Translations under genes and position numbers: made by a program
NCBI RefSeq assembly: GCF_004349315.1
Contig: NZ_SMLH01000008.1
Location: 1-64,000 of the forward strand
Direction: 5' to 3'
DNA length: 64,000 bases
From: Flavobacterium ranwuense
GTDB lineage: Bacteria; Bacteroidota; Bacteroidia; Flavobacteriales; Flavobacteriaceae
The notes under the pieces: generated by a model
The model's input: the letters and a program-made list of their open reading frames with translations, nothing else
The model's database searches: none
Told to the model about the DNA's origin: nothing
In this document: piece after piece, positions 18,464-27,037 of the stretch
How the letters are laid out: every line of letters starts with the position of its first letter
Position numbering within the stretch: the first letter of the stretch is position 1

Positions 18464-19168
18464 ATGAAAATTGCGCTTTTAGGGTATGGAAAAATGGGTC
18501 AGGTAATTGAAAGAATTGCACTGGAAAGAGGTCATGAAATCGTTTTGAAAAAAGATGAAAACAATACTTTTGACGGTCTTTCAAGTGCTGATGTGGCTAT
18601 AGATTTCAGTGTTCCAACAGCTGCAGTCCCTAATATTTCCAGTTGTTTCCATGCTAATATCCCTGTGATTTCAGGAACAACAGGCTGGCTAGAGCATTAT
18701 GATGAAATGGTGGCACTTTGTGCTGCAAAGAACGGTGGTTTTATCTCTAGTTCTAACTTTAGTTTAGGTGTAAATATTTTCTTTGAACTCAATGAATATT
18801 TGTCAAAAATCATGTCAAAATTTGACAATTACTCGGTTGACATGGAAGAAATCCATCATACCCAGAAACTAGACGCACCAAGTGGCACTGCAATTTCATT
18901 AGCCAAAGGAGTAATTGAAAATAGTTCTTACACCAATTGGACATTAGAAAAACCAGAAGCTAGCCAAATTCATATCGAAGCAAAAAGAATAGGAACTGTT
19001 CCGGGAACACATACCGTAACCTATAATTCTGTTGTTGATGCTATCGAAATAAAACATACAGCACACAATCGTGAAGGTTTTGCTTTAGGTGCTGTAATTG
19101 CAGCAGAATGGATTGTGGGAAAAAAAGGGATTTTCACAATGAAGGATGTATTAGAATTAGATAAATAG
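18464..19168 (+). CDS. dapB: 4-hydroxy-tetrahydrodipicolinate reductase
   Basis: This 234-residue enzyme of lysine/diaminopimelate synthesis reduces hydroxy-tetrahydrodipicolinate with NAD(P)H. Visible are the nucleotide-binding LLGYGKMGQVIE, DFSVPTAA, GTTGW, SSNFSLGVNIFFELN and the complete catalytic motif EIHHTQKLDAPSGTAISLA with both His, the catalytic Lys and the DAPSGTA loop. Length is at the short end, as in other Bacteroidota DapB. It is in the parA-lepB run. Contrast this intact copy with the altered paralogue at 14638-15387. Confidence 0.97.
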   Translation: MKIALLGYGKMGQVIERIALERGHEIVLKKDENNTFDGLSSADVAIDFSVPTAAVPNISSCFHANIPVISGTTGWLEHYDEMVALCAAKNGGFISSSNFSLGVNIFFELNEYLSKIMSKFDNYSVDMEEIHHTQKLDAPSGTAISLAKGVIENSSYTNWTLEKPEASQIHIEAKRIGTVPGTHTVTYNSVVDAIEIKHTAHNREGFALGAVIAAEWIVGKKGIFTMKDVLELDK

Positions 19169-19237
19169 ATTTTTAGAAATTATAAAACTTTCTAATTTTT
19201 TAATAAACAAATAACCGATTAACCAAACAAACATATT

Positions 19238-20824
19238 ATGTCAGCATATCAATGGTTTATATTTTTTCTGCTTGTACAAATAGTACACTTTTTAGGAACA
19301 TGGAAATTATACGAAAGTGCAGGAAGAAAACGCTGGGAAGCAGCCATTCCAGTATATAATGCTATTGTTTTGATGAAAATAATAGGCCGCCCAACTTGGT
19401 GGACCATTTTACTTTTTATTCCAATTATTAATTTGATTATGTTTCCTGTAATCTGGATAGAAACATTGAGAAGTTTTGGAAAACGATCTGGATTAGATAC
19501 TTTTTTAGGGCTTATAACTCTTGGATTTTACATCTATTATGTCAATTATACTCAAAAATTAAATTACATAGCTGATAGAAGTTTAAGTCCCGAAAACAAA
19601 ACCGCTGATACGGTTAGCTCTTTACTTTTTGCAGTTATCGTAGCTACTTTGGTTCATACCTATTTAATTCAACCGTACACAATTCCTACCTCTTCATTAG
19701 AAAAATCCTTATTGGTAGGTGATTTTTTATTTGTAAGCAAAATGAATTATGGTGCCCGAATTCCAATGACAACTGTGGCATTGCCAATGGTTCACGATTC
19801 GATACCTTTAGTTCAAAAAAAATCATACTTAACTTGGCCACAATTGCCTTATTTAAGATTACCAGGAATACAAAATATTAATAGAACAGACATCGTTGTA
19901 TTTAACTGGCCGGTTGATACTGTTTATAGATTTTTTGACACTTCAAAAAGACGCGCTTTCAAACCGGTAGACAAAAAATCCAATTATGTAAAAAGATGTG
20001 TTGGAATTCCTGGAGACAACTTGTCTATAAAAGACGGTATGATTTATATTGATGGCAAACTATTGGAAATGCCCGAAAGAGCAAAACCACAATTCTCATA
20101 CAAAGTAGCATTAGACGGAAAAACGCCAATCGATTTTGAATATTTACTTAAAGAGATGGACGTAACTGACCCTGTGATGGTTACTGATGAAACTCGAAGA
20201 GATACATTATTCTTTAGTGCATTGACAGCAGCAGGGGCGGAAAGATTGAAAAATGTACCCGGTATAACAGCTGTTACAAGACAAATATCCAGAGTTGTTG
20301 ATGAATCTAATCATGGGAAAGGTGTTTTTCCTCACATCAATAAATGGAACAGTGATAACTATGGTCCCATCTATGTCCCTGAAAAAGGAAAAACTGTCGC
20401 TTTAACAACAGAATCATTACCATTTTACAAAACCATAATTACTGATTATGAAACAAATGAAAATGGAGATAAAAACGACCTTAAAGTAACAGGAAACGAA
20501 ATAAGACTAAACGGAAAAGTGGTTAAAGATTATACTTTCCAACAAAATTATTACTGGATGATGGGTGACAACCGTCATAACTCTGAAGACAGTCGTTTTT
20601 GGGGATTTGTTCCTGAAAATCACATTGTAGGGAAACCTATTTTTATCTGGTTAAGCTGGGATACTAACGGTAAAGGTTTGAATAAAATACGTTGGGACAG
20701 AGTTTTTACAACTGTTAGCGGTGAAGGTCAACCTCAATCTTATTTTAAATATTTCCTAATCGCTTTAGCAGCATTTTTTATTGGAGATTATTTTTGGAAA
20801 AAAAGAAAAGAGACAAAAAATTAG
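19238..20824 (+). CDS. lepB: Signal peptidase I, extended flavobacterial form
   Basis: At 528 residues this is much longer than a standard type I signal peptidase. The first about 115 residues form a multi-pass membrane region (DUF5684-like, with three hydrophobic segments). Another transmembrane helix leads to the catalytic serine in YTIPTSSLEKSL (about residue 152, where a Leu replaces the usual Met after the Ser). The catalytic lysine is in NYVKRCVGIPGDNLSI (about residue 252). Box D/E appears as MMGDNRHNSEDSRFWGFVP. A long insertion separates the boxes, and a C-terminal membrane helix (about 505-520) precedes a basic tail. It cleaves Sec signal peptides of exported proteins, including those in this window. 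Confidence 0.95.
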   Translation: MSAYQWFIFFLLVQIVHFLGTWKLYESAGRKRWEAAIPVYNAIVLMKIIGRPTWWTILLFIPIINLIMFPVIWIETLRSFGKRSGLDTFLGLITLGFYIYYVNYTQKLNYIADRSLSPENKTADTVSSLLFAVIVATLVHTYLIQPYTIPTSSLEKSLLVGDFLFVSKMNYGARIPMTTVALPMVHDSIPLVQKKSYLTWPQLPYLRLPGIQNINRTDIVVFNWPVDTVYRFFDTSKRRAFKPVDKKSNYVKRCVGIPGDNLSIKDGMIYIDGKLLEMPERAKPQFSYKVALDGKTPIDFEYLLKEMDVTDPVMVTDETRRDTLFFSALTAAGAERLKNVPGITAVTRQISRVVDESNHGKGVFPHINKWNSDNYGPIYVPEKGKTVALTTESLPFYKTIITDYETNENGDKNDLKVTGNEIRLNGKVVKDYTFQQNYYWMMGDNRHNSEDSRFWGFVPENHIVGKPIFIWLSWDTNGKGLNKIRWDRVFTTVSGEGQPQSYFKYFLIALAAFFIGDYFWKKRKETKN

Positions 20825-20910
20825 TCAAAAGCTTCAAGGTCTAAAGTCATAAAGTTTCTATTTAATCTAGCTTTATGACTTTTGACTTTATAACTTTAAA
20901 AACTTTAGAC
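20823..20910. repeat. ACTTT/AAAGT word array with inverted repeats
   Basis: AAAGTCATAAAG (20843-20854) is a perfect inverted repeat of CTTTATGACTTT (20871-20882), and GTCAAAAG (20824-20831) of CTTTTGAC (20879-20886). On the right, CTTT recurs at 20871, 20879, 20886, 20894 and 20903, a 7-9 nt rhythm. It fills the lepB-WbqC spacer. Confidence 0.7.
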
Positions 20911-20914
20911 AAAT

Positions 20915-21541
20915 ATGAACACTCTCATCCATCCTACCTATTTTCCATCAATTAGCCATTTTGCAGCCATGGTACAATCGGAAAATATCACTTTTGAAAT
21001 AGAAGATAATTTTCAGAAACAAACCAACCGCAACCGCGCTTATATTTATAGTCCAAACGGAATTCAGTTATTGAATATCCCGGTAAAACATTCGAAAGAA
21101 AATCATCAAAAAACAAAAGACATCAAAATTGAAACTGATTTTGACTGGCAAAAACAACACTTCAAATCATTAGAAGCAGGATACCGAAGTTCTCCTTTTT
21201 TTGAATTTTTCGAAGATGATATCAGACCAATTTTCGAAAAAAAATATACTTTTTTATTGGATTTAAATTTTGAGGTTTTAGCCATTCTATCAAAATGTTT
21301 CCGTCTAAAATTAGATTACACAACAACAACTGAATACTTTCATGATGTTGATACAACAACAATCACAGATTTCAGGGCTTTGGTAAACGGGAAAAAAGAT
21401 CTTTCTCTATTCGAGAGTTACACACAGGTTTTTGATGATAAACATGGTTTTATCAACAATCTTAGCGTTCTGGATTTGCTGTTTAATGAAGGGAAATATG
21501 CGATGGATTATCTAAAAAAACAAGAACTGATTTTAAAATAA
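20915..21541 (+). CDS. WbqC-family protein
   Basis: The 208-residue protein matches the WbqC-like family (PF08889 type): it opens with LIHPTYFPSISHFAAMVQSENITFE, followed by QTNRNRAYIYSPNGIQLLNIPVKHS and SLEAGYRSSPFFEFFEDDI. Family members occur near polysaccharide and lipoprotein-processing genes, but the biochemical role is unsettled. No signal peptide is visible. It directly follows lepB across an inverted-repeat spacer and converges on the EEP gene with only 17 nt between stops. Confidence 0.85.
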   Translation: MNTLIHPTYFPSISHFAAMVQSENITFEIEDNFQKQTNRNRAYIYSPNGIQLLNIPVKHSKENHQKTKDIKIETDFDWQKQHFKSLEAGYRSSPFFEFFEDDIRPIFEKKYTFLLDLNFEVLAILSKCFRLKLDYTTTTEYFHDVDTTTITDFRALVNGKKDLSLFESYTQVFDDKHGFINNLSVLDLLFNEGKYAMDYLKKQELILK

Positions 21542-21558
21542 AATTCTTAATTAGATTT

Positions 21559-22605
21559 TTATTCAAAAGACAATCTTGCCATAATAGGAAAATGATCTGA
21601 GTTTATAAATTTCGGGAAATTTTCAAACTTCTTTACTTTCATTTTTTCGTCAGCAAAAATATAATCAATTCTGGCGGGATAATACCTGAATTTATACGTC
21701 TCTCCAAAACCTTTTCCTGCTTCTTCAAAGCTGTCTTTCAACTTTCCTTTGATACTTCGGTACACATACGAAAACGCACTATTGTTCATGTCTCCGCAAA
21801 TGATAATTGGATACGTACATTTCATTTTATGCTCCTTGAAAATCTCCGCTTGCTGTTGCTGTTGCTTGAACGCTTTACTTATCCTAATAAATAGCATTTG
21901 TGATTTTTGCTGATTAATAGCGTCGATATTTTCATCAATTTCATTAACATCAGGAGAAATTTTAATGGACTGTATGTGCATATTATACACTCTGATAATA
22001 TCTTTCCCTTTTTTTATATCCGCAAAAACAACGTTATTACTGGAATTTGGAAAAATAATATTTCCTTGGTCAATAATCGGGAATTTAGAAAAAATAGCCT
22101 GCCCCGTTTTAATTTGGTTTCCATCAGTAAAAATATATCGGTGCGGATACACTTTCAAATCAATGTCAGCAGATGAAGAGTATTCCTGAACACACAATAT
22201 ATCAGGGTTTTTATCATTTATAAAGGTGAGAATATCAGAAGGAACATCGTCTCTGTCAATCCATTTAAAAACATTAAACAGACGAACATTATAACTCATT
22301 ACGGTAAAATCCTTTTCTTCTTTAGAAAATTCAGGAGAAGAAAATTTATAAAATTTATTTATAAAAGTAATTCCTATCAACAAAACCAAACCTGAAACTA
22401 TCACTTGTTTTTTGAATTGCAATGCCCAATACACAAAAAACAAGCCATTCAAGATAAAAAAGAGTGGCATAAAAAGTGTCAAAACAGACAAAAGAGGAAA
22501 TGATTTTGGCGCCAAAAAGGGCAAAACATAGGCAATAAAAGTCACAATAGTAAGGACTATATTCAAAAAAAACATTCCTTTATTAAACCATGAAAGATTT
22601 TTCAT
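21559..22605 (-). CDS. Membrane-anchored endonuclease/exonuclease/phosphatase family protein
   Basis: This 348-residue protein has two to three N-terminal membrane helices (to about residue 90) followed by an EEP domain. The metal/catalytic motifs are visible: MSYNVRLFN, ILCVQEYSS (Glu), CGDMNNSAFSYVYRSI (Asp/Asn pair), ARIDYIFAD and the final SDHFPIMARL (Asp-His). All catalytic positions are present, so it is probably an active phosphodiesterase or nuclease facing the periplasm or membrane; the substrate is unknown. It is followed upstream by two rhomboid genes on the same strand, a common flavobacterial order. Confidence 0.9.
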   Translation of the reverse strand: MKNLSWFNKGMFFLNIVLTIVTFIAYVLPFLAPKSFPLLSVLTLFMPLFFILNGLFFVYWALQFKKQVIVSGLVLLIGITFINKFYKFSSPEFSKEEKDFTVMSYNVRLFNVFKWIDRDDVPSDILTFINDKNPDILCVQEYSSSADIDLKVYPHRYIFTDGNQIKTGQAIFSKFPIIDQGNIIFPNSSNNVVFADIKKGKDIIRVYNMHIQSIKISPDVNEIDENIDAINQQKSQMLFIRISKAFKQQQQQAEIFKEHKMKCTYPIIICGDMNNSAFSYVYRSIKGKLKDSFEEAGKGFGETYKFRYYPARIDYIFADEKMKVKKFENFPKFINSDHFPIMARLSFE

Positions 22606-22650
22606 TTTCTACATTTTTTATTAAGACAATAGCTAAAATCTCATTGCTAC

Positions 22651-23520
22651 TTATTTCCCTACTTTGAACAAGAATTCTTTCTCTTCTTTTGTCAAACTAT
22701 CATAACCTGACTGACTAATTTTATCTAAAATTTCATCTATCTGTTGCTGCGATTTATCTTTCGCTACTATTTTTGAAACACTTTTTTCCAGAGGCTTACT
22801 GTAGTTTTTATGCACTTTCTTGAATGGTGTCGCCGTATTTTTTTTGAATAAATTTGCAAAAAAATCTAAAAAACGAGAAACAACAGTACTTAAATCCGTT
22901 CCATTTTGGAGCAATTTAATAAAAATAAAACCAAAAAATGCTCCGGAAAGATGAGAAATATGTCCACCCATATTTTCTGAGCGCAGTTGCATCAAATCAA
23001 TAATAATAATTACGGCGGTTATATGCCATAACTTGACATTTCCAATAATCAATAATCGAAGATCCATCAAAGGATAATACGTAGTAGTTGCGACTAAAAT
23101 AGCCATAATAGCGGCAGAGGCACCTACAATTGGAGCGCTAATATTTAAAACATAGAATACAAGAATATAACTAATTCCAGCAAAAACGGAACCTAACACA
23201 TACAATCCCAGCAATTGTTTAGACGTAAAATACGTCATAAATAAGTTGCCCGAAAAGTTCAAAACAATCATGTTAAAAATAATATGCATGATTCCACTGT
23301 GAAAAAAAGCATACGAAAGCAACGACCAAGGTTTCCAAAGCAAATGTGCCGGATTAGAAGATAAACTCACATAATGAATATAATCAATATTGACACCCAA
23401 CAAAGATAAAAGAGCAAAAAACAACCACGGAAGAACAAACAAAGCTGCATTCCAAAAGATTAGCTTAGTCACTATTCCTCCCATTTTGTATTGTAATTTC
23501 AGGTCGTCAATAATATTCAT
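22651..23520 (-). CDS. Rhomboid-family intramembrane serine protease (first of two)
   Basis: The 289-residue protein has six hydrophobic segments. The catalytic serine lies in PIVGASAAIMAIL (GxSx motif) and the catalytic histidine in GGHISHLSGAFFGF. The early loop contains SYAFFHSGIMHIIFNM, the HxxxxHxxxN pattern that contributes to the oxyanion region. A cytoplasmic C-terminal tail of about 85 Lys-rich residues ends EEKEFLFKVGK. It cleaves transmembrane substrates within the membrane; the substrate here is unknown. It lies 61 nt downstream of the second rhomboid gene. Confidence 0.93.
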   Translation of the reverse strand: MNIIDDLKLQYKMGGIVTKLIFWNAALFVLPWLFFALLSLLGVNIDYIHYVSLSSNPAHLLWKPWSLLSYAFFHSGIMHIIFNMIVLNFSGNLFMTYFTSKQLLGLYVLGSVFAGISYILVFYVLNISAPIVGASAAIMAILVATTTYYPLMDLRLLIIGNVKLWHITAVIIIIDLMQLRSENMGGHISHLSGAFFGFIFIKLLQNGTDLSTVVSRFLDFFANLFKKNTATPFKKVHKNYSKPLEKSVSKIVAKDKSQQQIDEILDKISQSGYDSLTKEEKEFLFKVGK

Positions 23521-23581
23521 AATTTAATTGGGATTTAAGATCTGATATTTAGGTCTTACTACTTTAAAAGGTGTTACAATT

Positions 23582-24328
23582 TTAATTCCAACGGTTTTTA
23601 TTGAACTGATTTTTTTTCCAATACCACATAATAATAAAACCAAATAAAGCGCCACCAACGTGTGCAAAATGGGCAATTCCTCCACCTCCAAAAATAGATT
23701 TTCCAGAAATACCTAAATACAAATCGACTAATACTAAACCTGGAACAAAATATTTTGCTTTTATTGGCACAGGAATAAACATCAAAGCCAATTCAGCATT
23801 AGGAAACATAAAAGCAAATGCCACTATCGTTCCATAAATAGCTCCGGATGCACCCACTGCAGTACCAATATAAGCACTTGTAAAATTTTGAAAATCAGAA
23901 ACGGATATAAATTGTTGCCATCTTGTATCGATTTTACCCTCATTTAAAAGTTGTAAAATTTCTTGTTTGGGAAATCCGTTAGCGATTAACGTATTCAAAC
24001 TCTCTTGAAAATAGTAATAATTGACTCCGGTATGCAACAACGCAGCACCTAATCCACAGGAAATATAGAAAAATAGGAATTTCTTACTTCCCCACATTTG
24101 CTCTAAAGCAGATCCAAAAGAATACAACGCAAACATATTGAAAAAAATATGCATAAAACCTCCATGCATAAACATGTGCGTCAACGGTTGCCACAATTGA
24201 AAACTTGGGTTTTCTGGAAAATACAAAGCCAATATTTTATAGGCAGCATCACCTATTACCAGAGTCCCTACAAAAAACAATACATTAATAATTATTAATT
24301 GTTTTACTGTCTCAGTTACGTTTCTCAT
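23582..24328 (-). CDS. Rhomboid-family intramembrane serine protease (second of two)
   Basis: The 248-residue protein carries the rhomboid motifs HMFMHGGFMHIFFNMFAL, AVGASGAIYGTIVAF (catalytic Ser in GASGA) and AHFAHVGGALFGF (catalytic His). A loop of about 45 residues between helices 3 and 4 (SLNTLIANGFPKQEI...) is longer than in the neighbour. The start codon overlaps the mutL stop as ATGA, so translation is coupled to mutL. It differs enough from the 289-residue neighbour to be an old paralogue rather than a recent duplication. Confidence 0.93.
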   Translation of the reverse strand: MRNVTETVKQLIIINVLFFVGTLVIGDAAYKILALYFPENPSFQLWQPLTHMFMHGGFMHIFFNMFALYSFGSALEQMWGSKKFLFFYISCGLGAALLHTGVNYYYFQESLNTLIANGFPKQEILQLLNEGKIDTRWQQFISVSDFQNFTSAYIGTAVGASGAIYGTIVAFAFMFPNAELALMFIPVPIKAKYFVPGLVLVDLYLGISGKSIFGGGGIAHFAHVGGALFGFIIMWYWKKNQFNKNRWN

Positions 24329-26166
24329 AATGCAAATTTTTTATCTAAATCTTCCACACGCATCGTGATGAAAGTGGGTTTATGAAATGGGGAAACATTT
24401 GGGTCTTTACAGGCAAAAAGTCCGTTTACCAAATTTTCCTGCTCTTTTTCTGTAAGGTGCGTTCCAGTTTTCACCGCTAAACTTTTGGCCATGGATTTGG
24501 CAATCGTATCGTTCTGACTGAAACTACTTTCTGGAATTCCGTCCTGCAAATCACTTAATAATTGTTCCAAAACCAGTGAAACTTCACTCTCTGTTACATT
24601 TACCGGAATTCCTGAAATGACTATATGGTCACTATTATTTTCTTCAAAAACAAATCCCGTATTCATCAACGAAAGTTGCAACTCAGCGATAAGATTCATT
24701 TCGCTCGACGAAAAAAACAAGTTCAAAGGAAATAATAACTGCTGGCTTGATGCCTGATTCACTGTCATATTTACTAAAAACTGCTCATACAAAACACGTT
24801 GATGTGCCCGTTGCTGATCGACAATTACCATTCCTGATTTGATCGATGAAACAATGTATTTTTTATGAATTTGATAGGTTTTATGAACAGAATGCTCTAC
24901 TTCTTCATCATTAAATAAGGAAGAAGTCACTTCTTCATTTTCGAAAGTCATGTGTCCTATTTCATCCGTATCTTGTTTTAAACCTACGTACAAACTTTCC
25001 CAATTAGCCGTTGGTTCCGGTTTCTTATAATTAGAAAAATGCTTATTGGGCTTATCATCAGAAAACGGATTGAAGTTGCCATCCACCTGAATCGTCGGCG
25101 TTGCACCTTCTAAATCTTTGTAATGATACGGCGTATCTAAATTAGAATCCCTGTCAAAATCCAAAACTGGCGCTACATTAAACTGACCCAAACTATGTTT
25201 TATGGAAGCTCTTAAAATAGCATATAACGCATGTTCATCGTCAAACTTAATCTCCGTTTTAGTAGGATGAATATTGATATCAATTGTGTTTGGTGGCACC
25301 GATAAATATAAAAAATAACTAGGCTGTGCACCGTCTTTTAGGATTCCGTCATAGGCAGCCATAACCGCATGGTGCAAATAACCGCTTTTTATAAAACGAT
25401 CATTGACAAAGAAAAACTGTTCCCCACGATTTTTTTTGGCAAATTCTGGTTTGCTCACAAATCCTTGAATGGCCACTATTTCAGTTTCTTCCTGAACCGG
25501 CACTAATTTTTCATTGGTTTTCCCCGAAAAAATATTGACAATTCGCTGTCGCAAAGTAGATGGCGGTAAATTGAACATTTCACTACCGTTGTGATAAAAC
25601 GTAAAATGTATTTTTGGATGAGCCAAAGCCACACGTTGAAACTCATCAATAATATGACGGTATTCCACCGTATCCGATTTTAAGAAATTACGTCGCGCTG
25701 GAATATTAAAAAATAAATTTTTGACTGCAAATGAAGTGCCTTTTGGCAAAACTGCAACATCTTGCGAAACAAATTTACTGCCTTCAATAATGATGTGCGT
25801 GCCAAGTTCTTCTTGATCTTGTTTGGTTTTCATTTCTACATGGGCTATAGCCGCAATAGAAGCTAATGCTTCCCCACGAAACCCTTTAGTATGTAACGAA
25901 AATAAATCTTCTGCTTGACGAATTTTGGAAGTGGCGTGACGTTCAAAACACAAACGCGCATCGGTAACACTCATTCCTAAACCATTATCGATAACTTGCA
26001 CCAAAGCTTTTCCCGCATCTTTAATAATTAGTTTAATGTCCGTTGCTCTGGCATCAACAGCGTTTTCAAGCAATTCTTTGACAACTGAAGCTGGTCTTTG
26101 AACGACTTCTCCAGCAGCAATTTGATTGGCAACATGATCAGGAAGTAATTGAATTATACTCGACAT
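24325..26166 (-). CDS. mutL: DNA mismatch repair protein MutL
   Basis: This 613-residue protein has an N-terminal GHKL ATPase with ELLENAVDARAT, IDNGLGM and TKGFRGEALASIAA, then the transducer domain (NIHPTKTEIKF). A linker (about residues 350-430) leads to the C-terminal dimerisation domain. The region matching the endonuclease motif DQHAxxExxxxE reads DQQRAHQRVLYE, and the C-terminal CPHGRP-type motif reads SPFHKP, so the metal site looks altered. It acts with MutS in mismatch repair. A -7 element lies about 80 nt upstream. Its stop overlaps the downstream rhomboid start by four bases. Confidence 0.96.
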   Translation of the reverse strand: MSSIIQLLPDHVANQIAAGEVVQRPASVVKELLENAVDARATDIKLIIKDAGKALVQVIDNGLGMSVTDARLCFERHATSKIRQAEDLFSLHTKGFRGEALASIAAIAHVEMKTKQDQEELGTHIIIEGSKFVSQDVAVLPKGTSFAVKNLFFNIPARRNFLKSDTVEYRHIIDEFQRVALAHPKIHFTFYHNGSEMFNLPPSTLRQRIVNIFSGKTNEKLVPVQEETEIVAIQGFVSKPEFAKKNRGEQFFFVNDRFIKSGYLHHAVMAAYDGILKDGAQPSYFLYLSVPPNTIDINIHPTKTEIKFDDEHALYAILRASIKHSLGQFNVAPVLDFDRDSNLDTPYHYKDLEGATPTIQVDGNFNPFSDDKPNKHFSNYKKPEPTANWESLYVGLKQDTDEIGHMTFENEEVTSSLFNDEEVEHSVHKTYQIHKKYIVSSIKSGMVIVDQQRAHQRVLYEQFLVNMTVNQASSQQLLFPLNLFFSSSEMNLIAELQLSLMNTGFVFEENNSDHIVISGIPVNVTESEVSLVLEQLLSDLQDGIPESSFSQNDTIAKSMAKSLAVKTGTHLTEKEQENLVNGLFACKDPNVSPFHKPTFITMRVEDLDKKFAL

Positions 26167-26191
26167 TAAAAAATTTAGGTTTAAAGTTTAA

Positions 26192-26216
26192 CCCTTCGAC
26201 TGCGCTCAGGGTGACA
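26192..26216. repeat. CCCTTCGACTGCGCTCAGGG-type intergenic repeat
   Basis: This short palindromic segment (CCCT at one end, AGGG at the other, followed by TGACA) lies 25 nt upstream of mutL on the plus strand. From memory, near-identical segments are scattered through intergenic DNA of unrelated bacteria. Only one copy is in this window, so the family assignment rests on recollection. Confidence 0.45.
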
Positions 26217-26242
26217 ATAGTTTATTATAAAACCAGGATGCA

Positions 26243-26250
26243 CAAATTTA
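26243..26250 (-). promoter_or_regulatory. -7 promoter element for mutL
   Basis: On the minus strand TAAATTTG matches TAnnTTTG, 76 nt before the mutL start. The CCCTTCGACTGCGC repeat would then lie in the leader. Confidence 0.4.
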
Positions 26251-26287
26251 ATGAAATTCTATTGGGAATGGCAGCTTATTTAATCAT

Positions 26288-26333
26288 AAAAAAAACAAAA
26301 AAACCTATACTATTTATGAGACAGTATAGGTTT
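26288..26333 (-). terminator. Intrinsic terminator of ribH
   Basis: AAACCTATACT (26301-26311) pairs with AGTATAGGTTT (26323-26333). On the minus strand the stem is followed by a long T-run (an A-run on the plus strand). Confidence 0.88.
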
Positions 26334-26355
26334 AATAATTAGTGCTTTTTATTAT

Positions 26356-26931
26356 TTATTCCTTCAACTCTAAAGGCGTTCCTTCTTCCAGTTGAATAGC
26401 TCCGGAAGACAATAAATGTTGATTATCTATTTGATGTGACAACGAAGCCTGTTGACGGATATAGGCCATTTTGATAGCTGCAATAGCCGCTTCTGTACCT
26501 TTATTACCGTGAATTCCTCCACTTCTATCAATGGATTGTTGCATGGTATTATCAGTCAAAACACAAAAAATAACAGGAATATCCGTTTGAACATTCAGGT
26601 CTTTAATGCCTTGCGTTACTCCTTCACATACAAAATCAAAATGCTTGGTTTGCCCTTGAATTACACATCCAATAGCAATAACAGCATCAACATTCTGTGT
26701 TTGCAACATTTTCTTTGATCCATAAATAAGCTCGAAACTACCAGGAACATTCCAGCGAATAATATGCTGGGCTGGAACTTGGTTTTCCAAAAGGGCTTCA
26801 ATAGCGCCTCTATAAAGTCCTTCAGTTATAGAATCATTCCATTCTGAAACAACAATCCCAAAGCGAAAATCTTTCGCGTTTGGGACTGCATTTTTATCGT
26901 ACTCGGATAAGTTTTTATTTACGGTAGCCAT
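26356..26931 (-). CDS. ribH: 6,7-dimethyl-8-ribityllumazine synthase
   Basis: This enzyme condenses aminoribityl-uracil with dihydroxybutanone phosphate, the penultimate step in riboflavin synthesis. Visible are FGIVVSEWNDSITEGL (substrate-binding Trp/Asn region), WNVPGSFELIYGSK, AIGCVIQGQTKHFDFVCEGVTQGI (the GxTxHxxxV motif with catalytic His) and GNKGTEAAIAAIKMA (Gly-Asn-Lys-Gly loop). The enzyme core ends near residue 160; about 30 additional residues (RQQASLSHQ...LEEGTPLELKE) form a tail absent from short family members. It is downstream of the TPR gene and has its own terminator. Confidence 0.96.
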   Translation of the reverse strand: MATVNKNLSEYDKNAVPNAKDFRFGIVVSEWNDSITEGLYRGAIEALLENQVPAQHIIRWNVPGSFELIYGSKKMLQTQNVDAVIAIGCVIQGQTKHFDFVCEGVTQGIKDLNVQTDIPVIFCVLTDNTMQQSIDRSGGIHGNKGTEAAIAAIKMAYIRQQASLSHQIDNQHLLSSGAIQLEEGTPLELKE

Positions 26932-26933
26932 TT

Positions 26934-27002
26934 GATTTTAGAATTTTGATTTTAGAATTTTGATTTCAGATATTAAAGATAGCATTTTGAAATCAAAATT
27001 CT
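26934..27002. repeat. Word array with 15-bp inverted repeat between the TPR gene and ribH
   Basis: A 14-nt unit (GATTTTAGAATTTT, itself two 7-nt words) is repeated in tandem from about 26934. AGAATTTTGATTTCA (26954-26968) is a perfect inverted repeat of TGAAATCAAAATTCT (26988-27002). It resembles the other word arrays of the window but uses different words. Confidence 0.65.
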
Positions 27003-27037
27003 CTAATCTTAAATCACCAATCTTATATCATTTTTTA

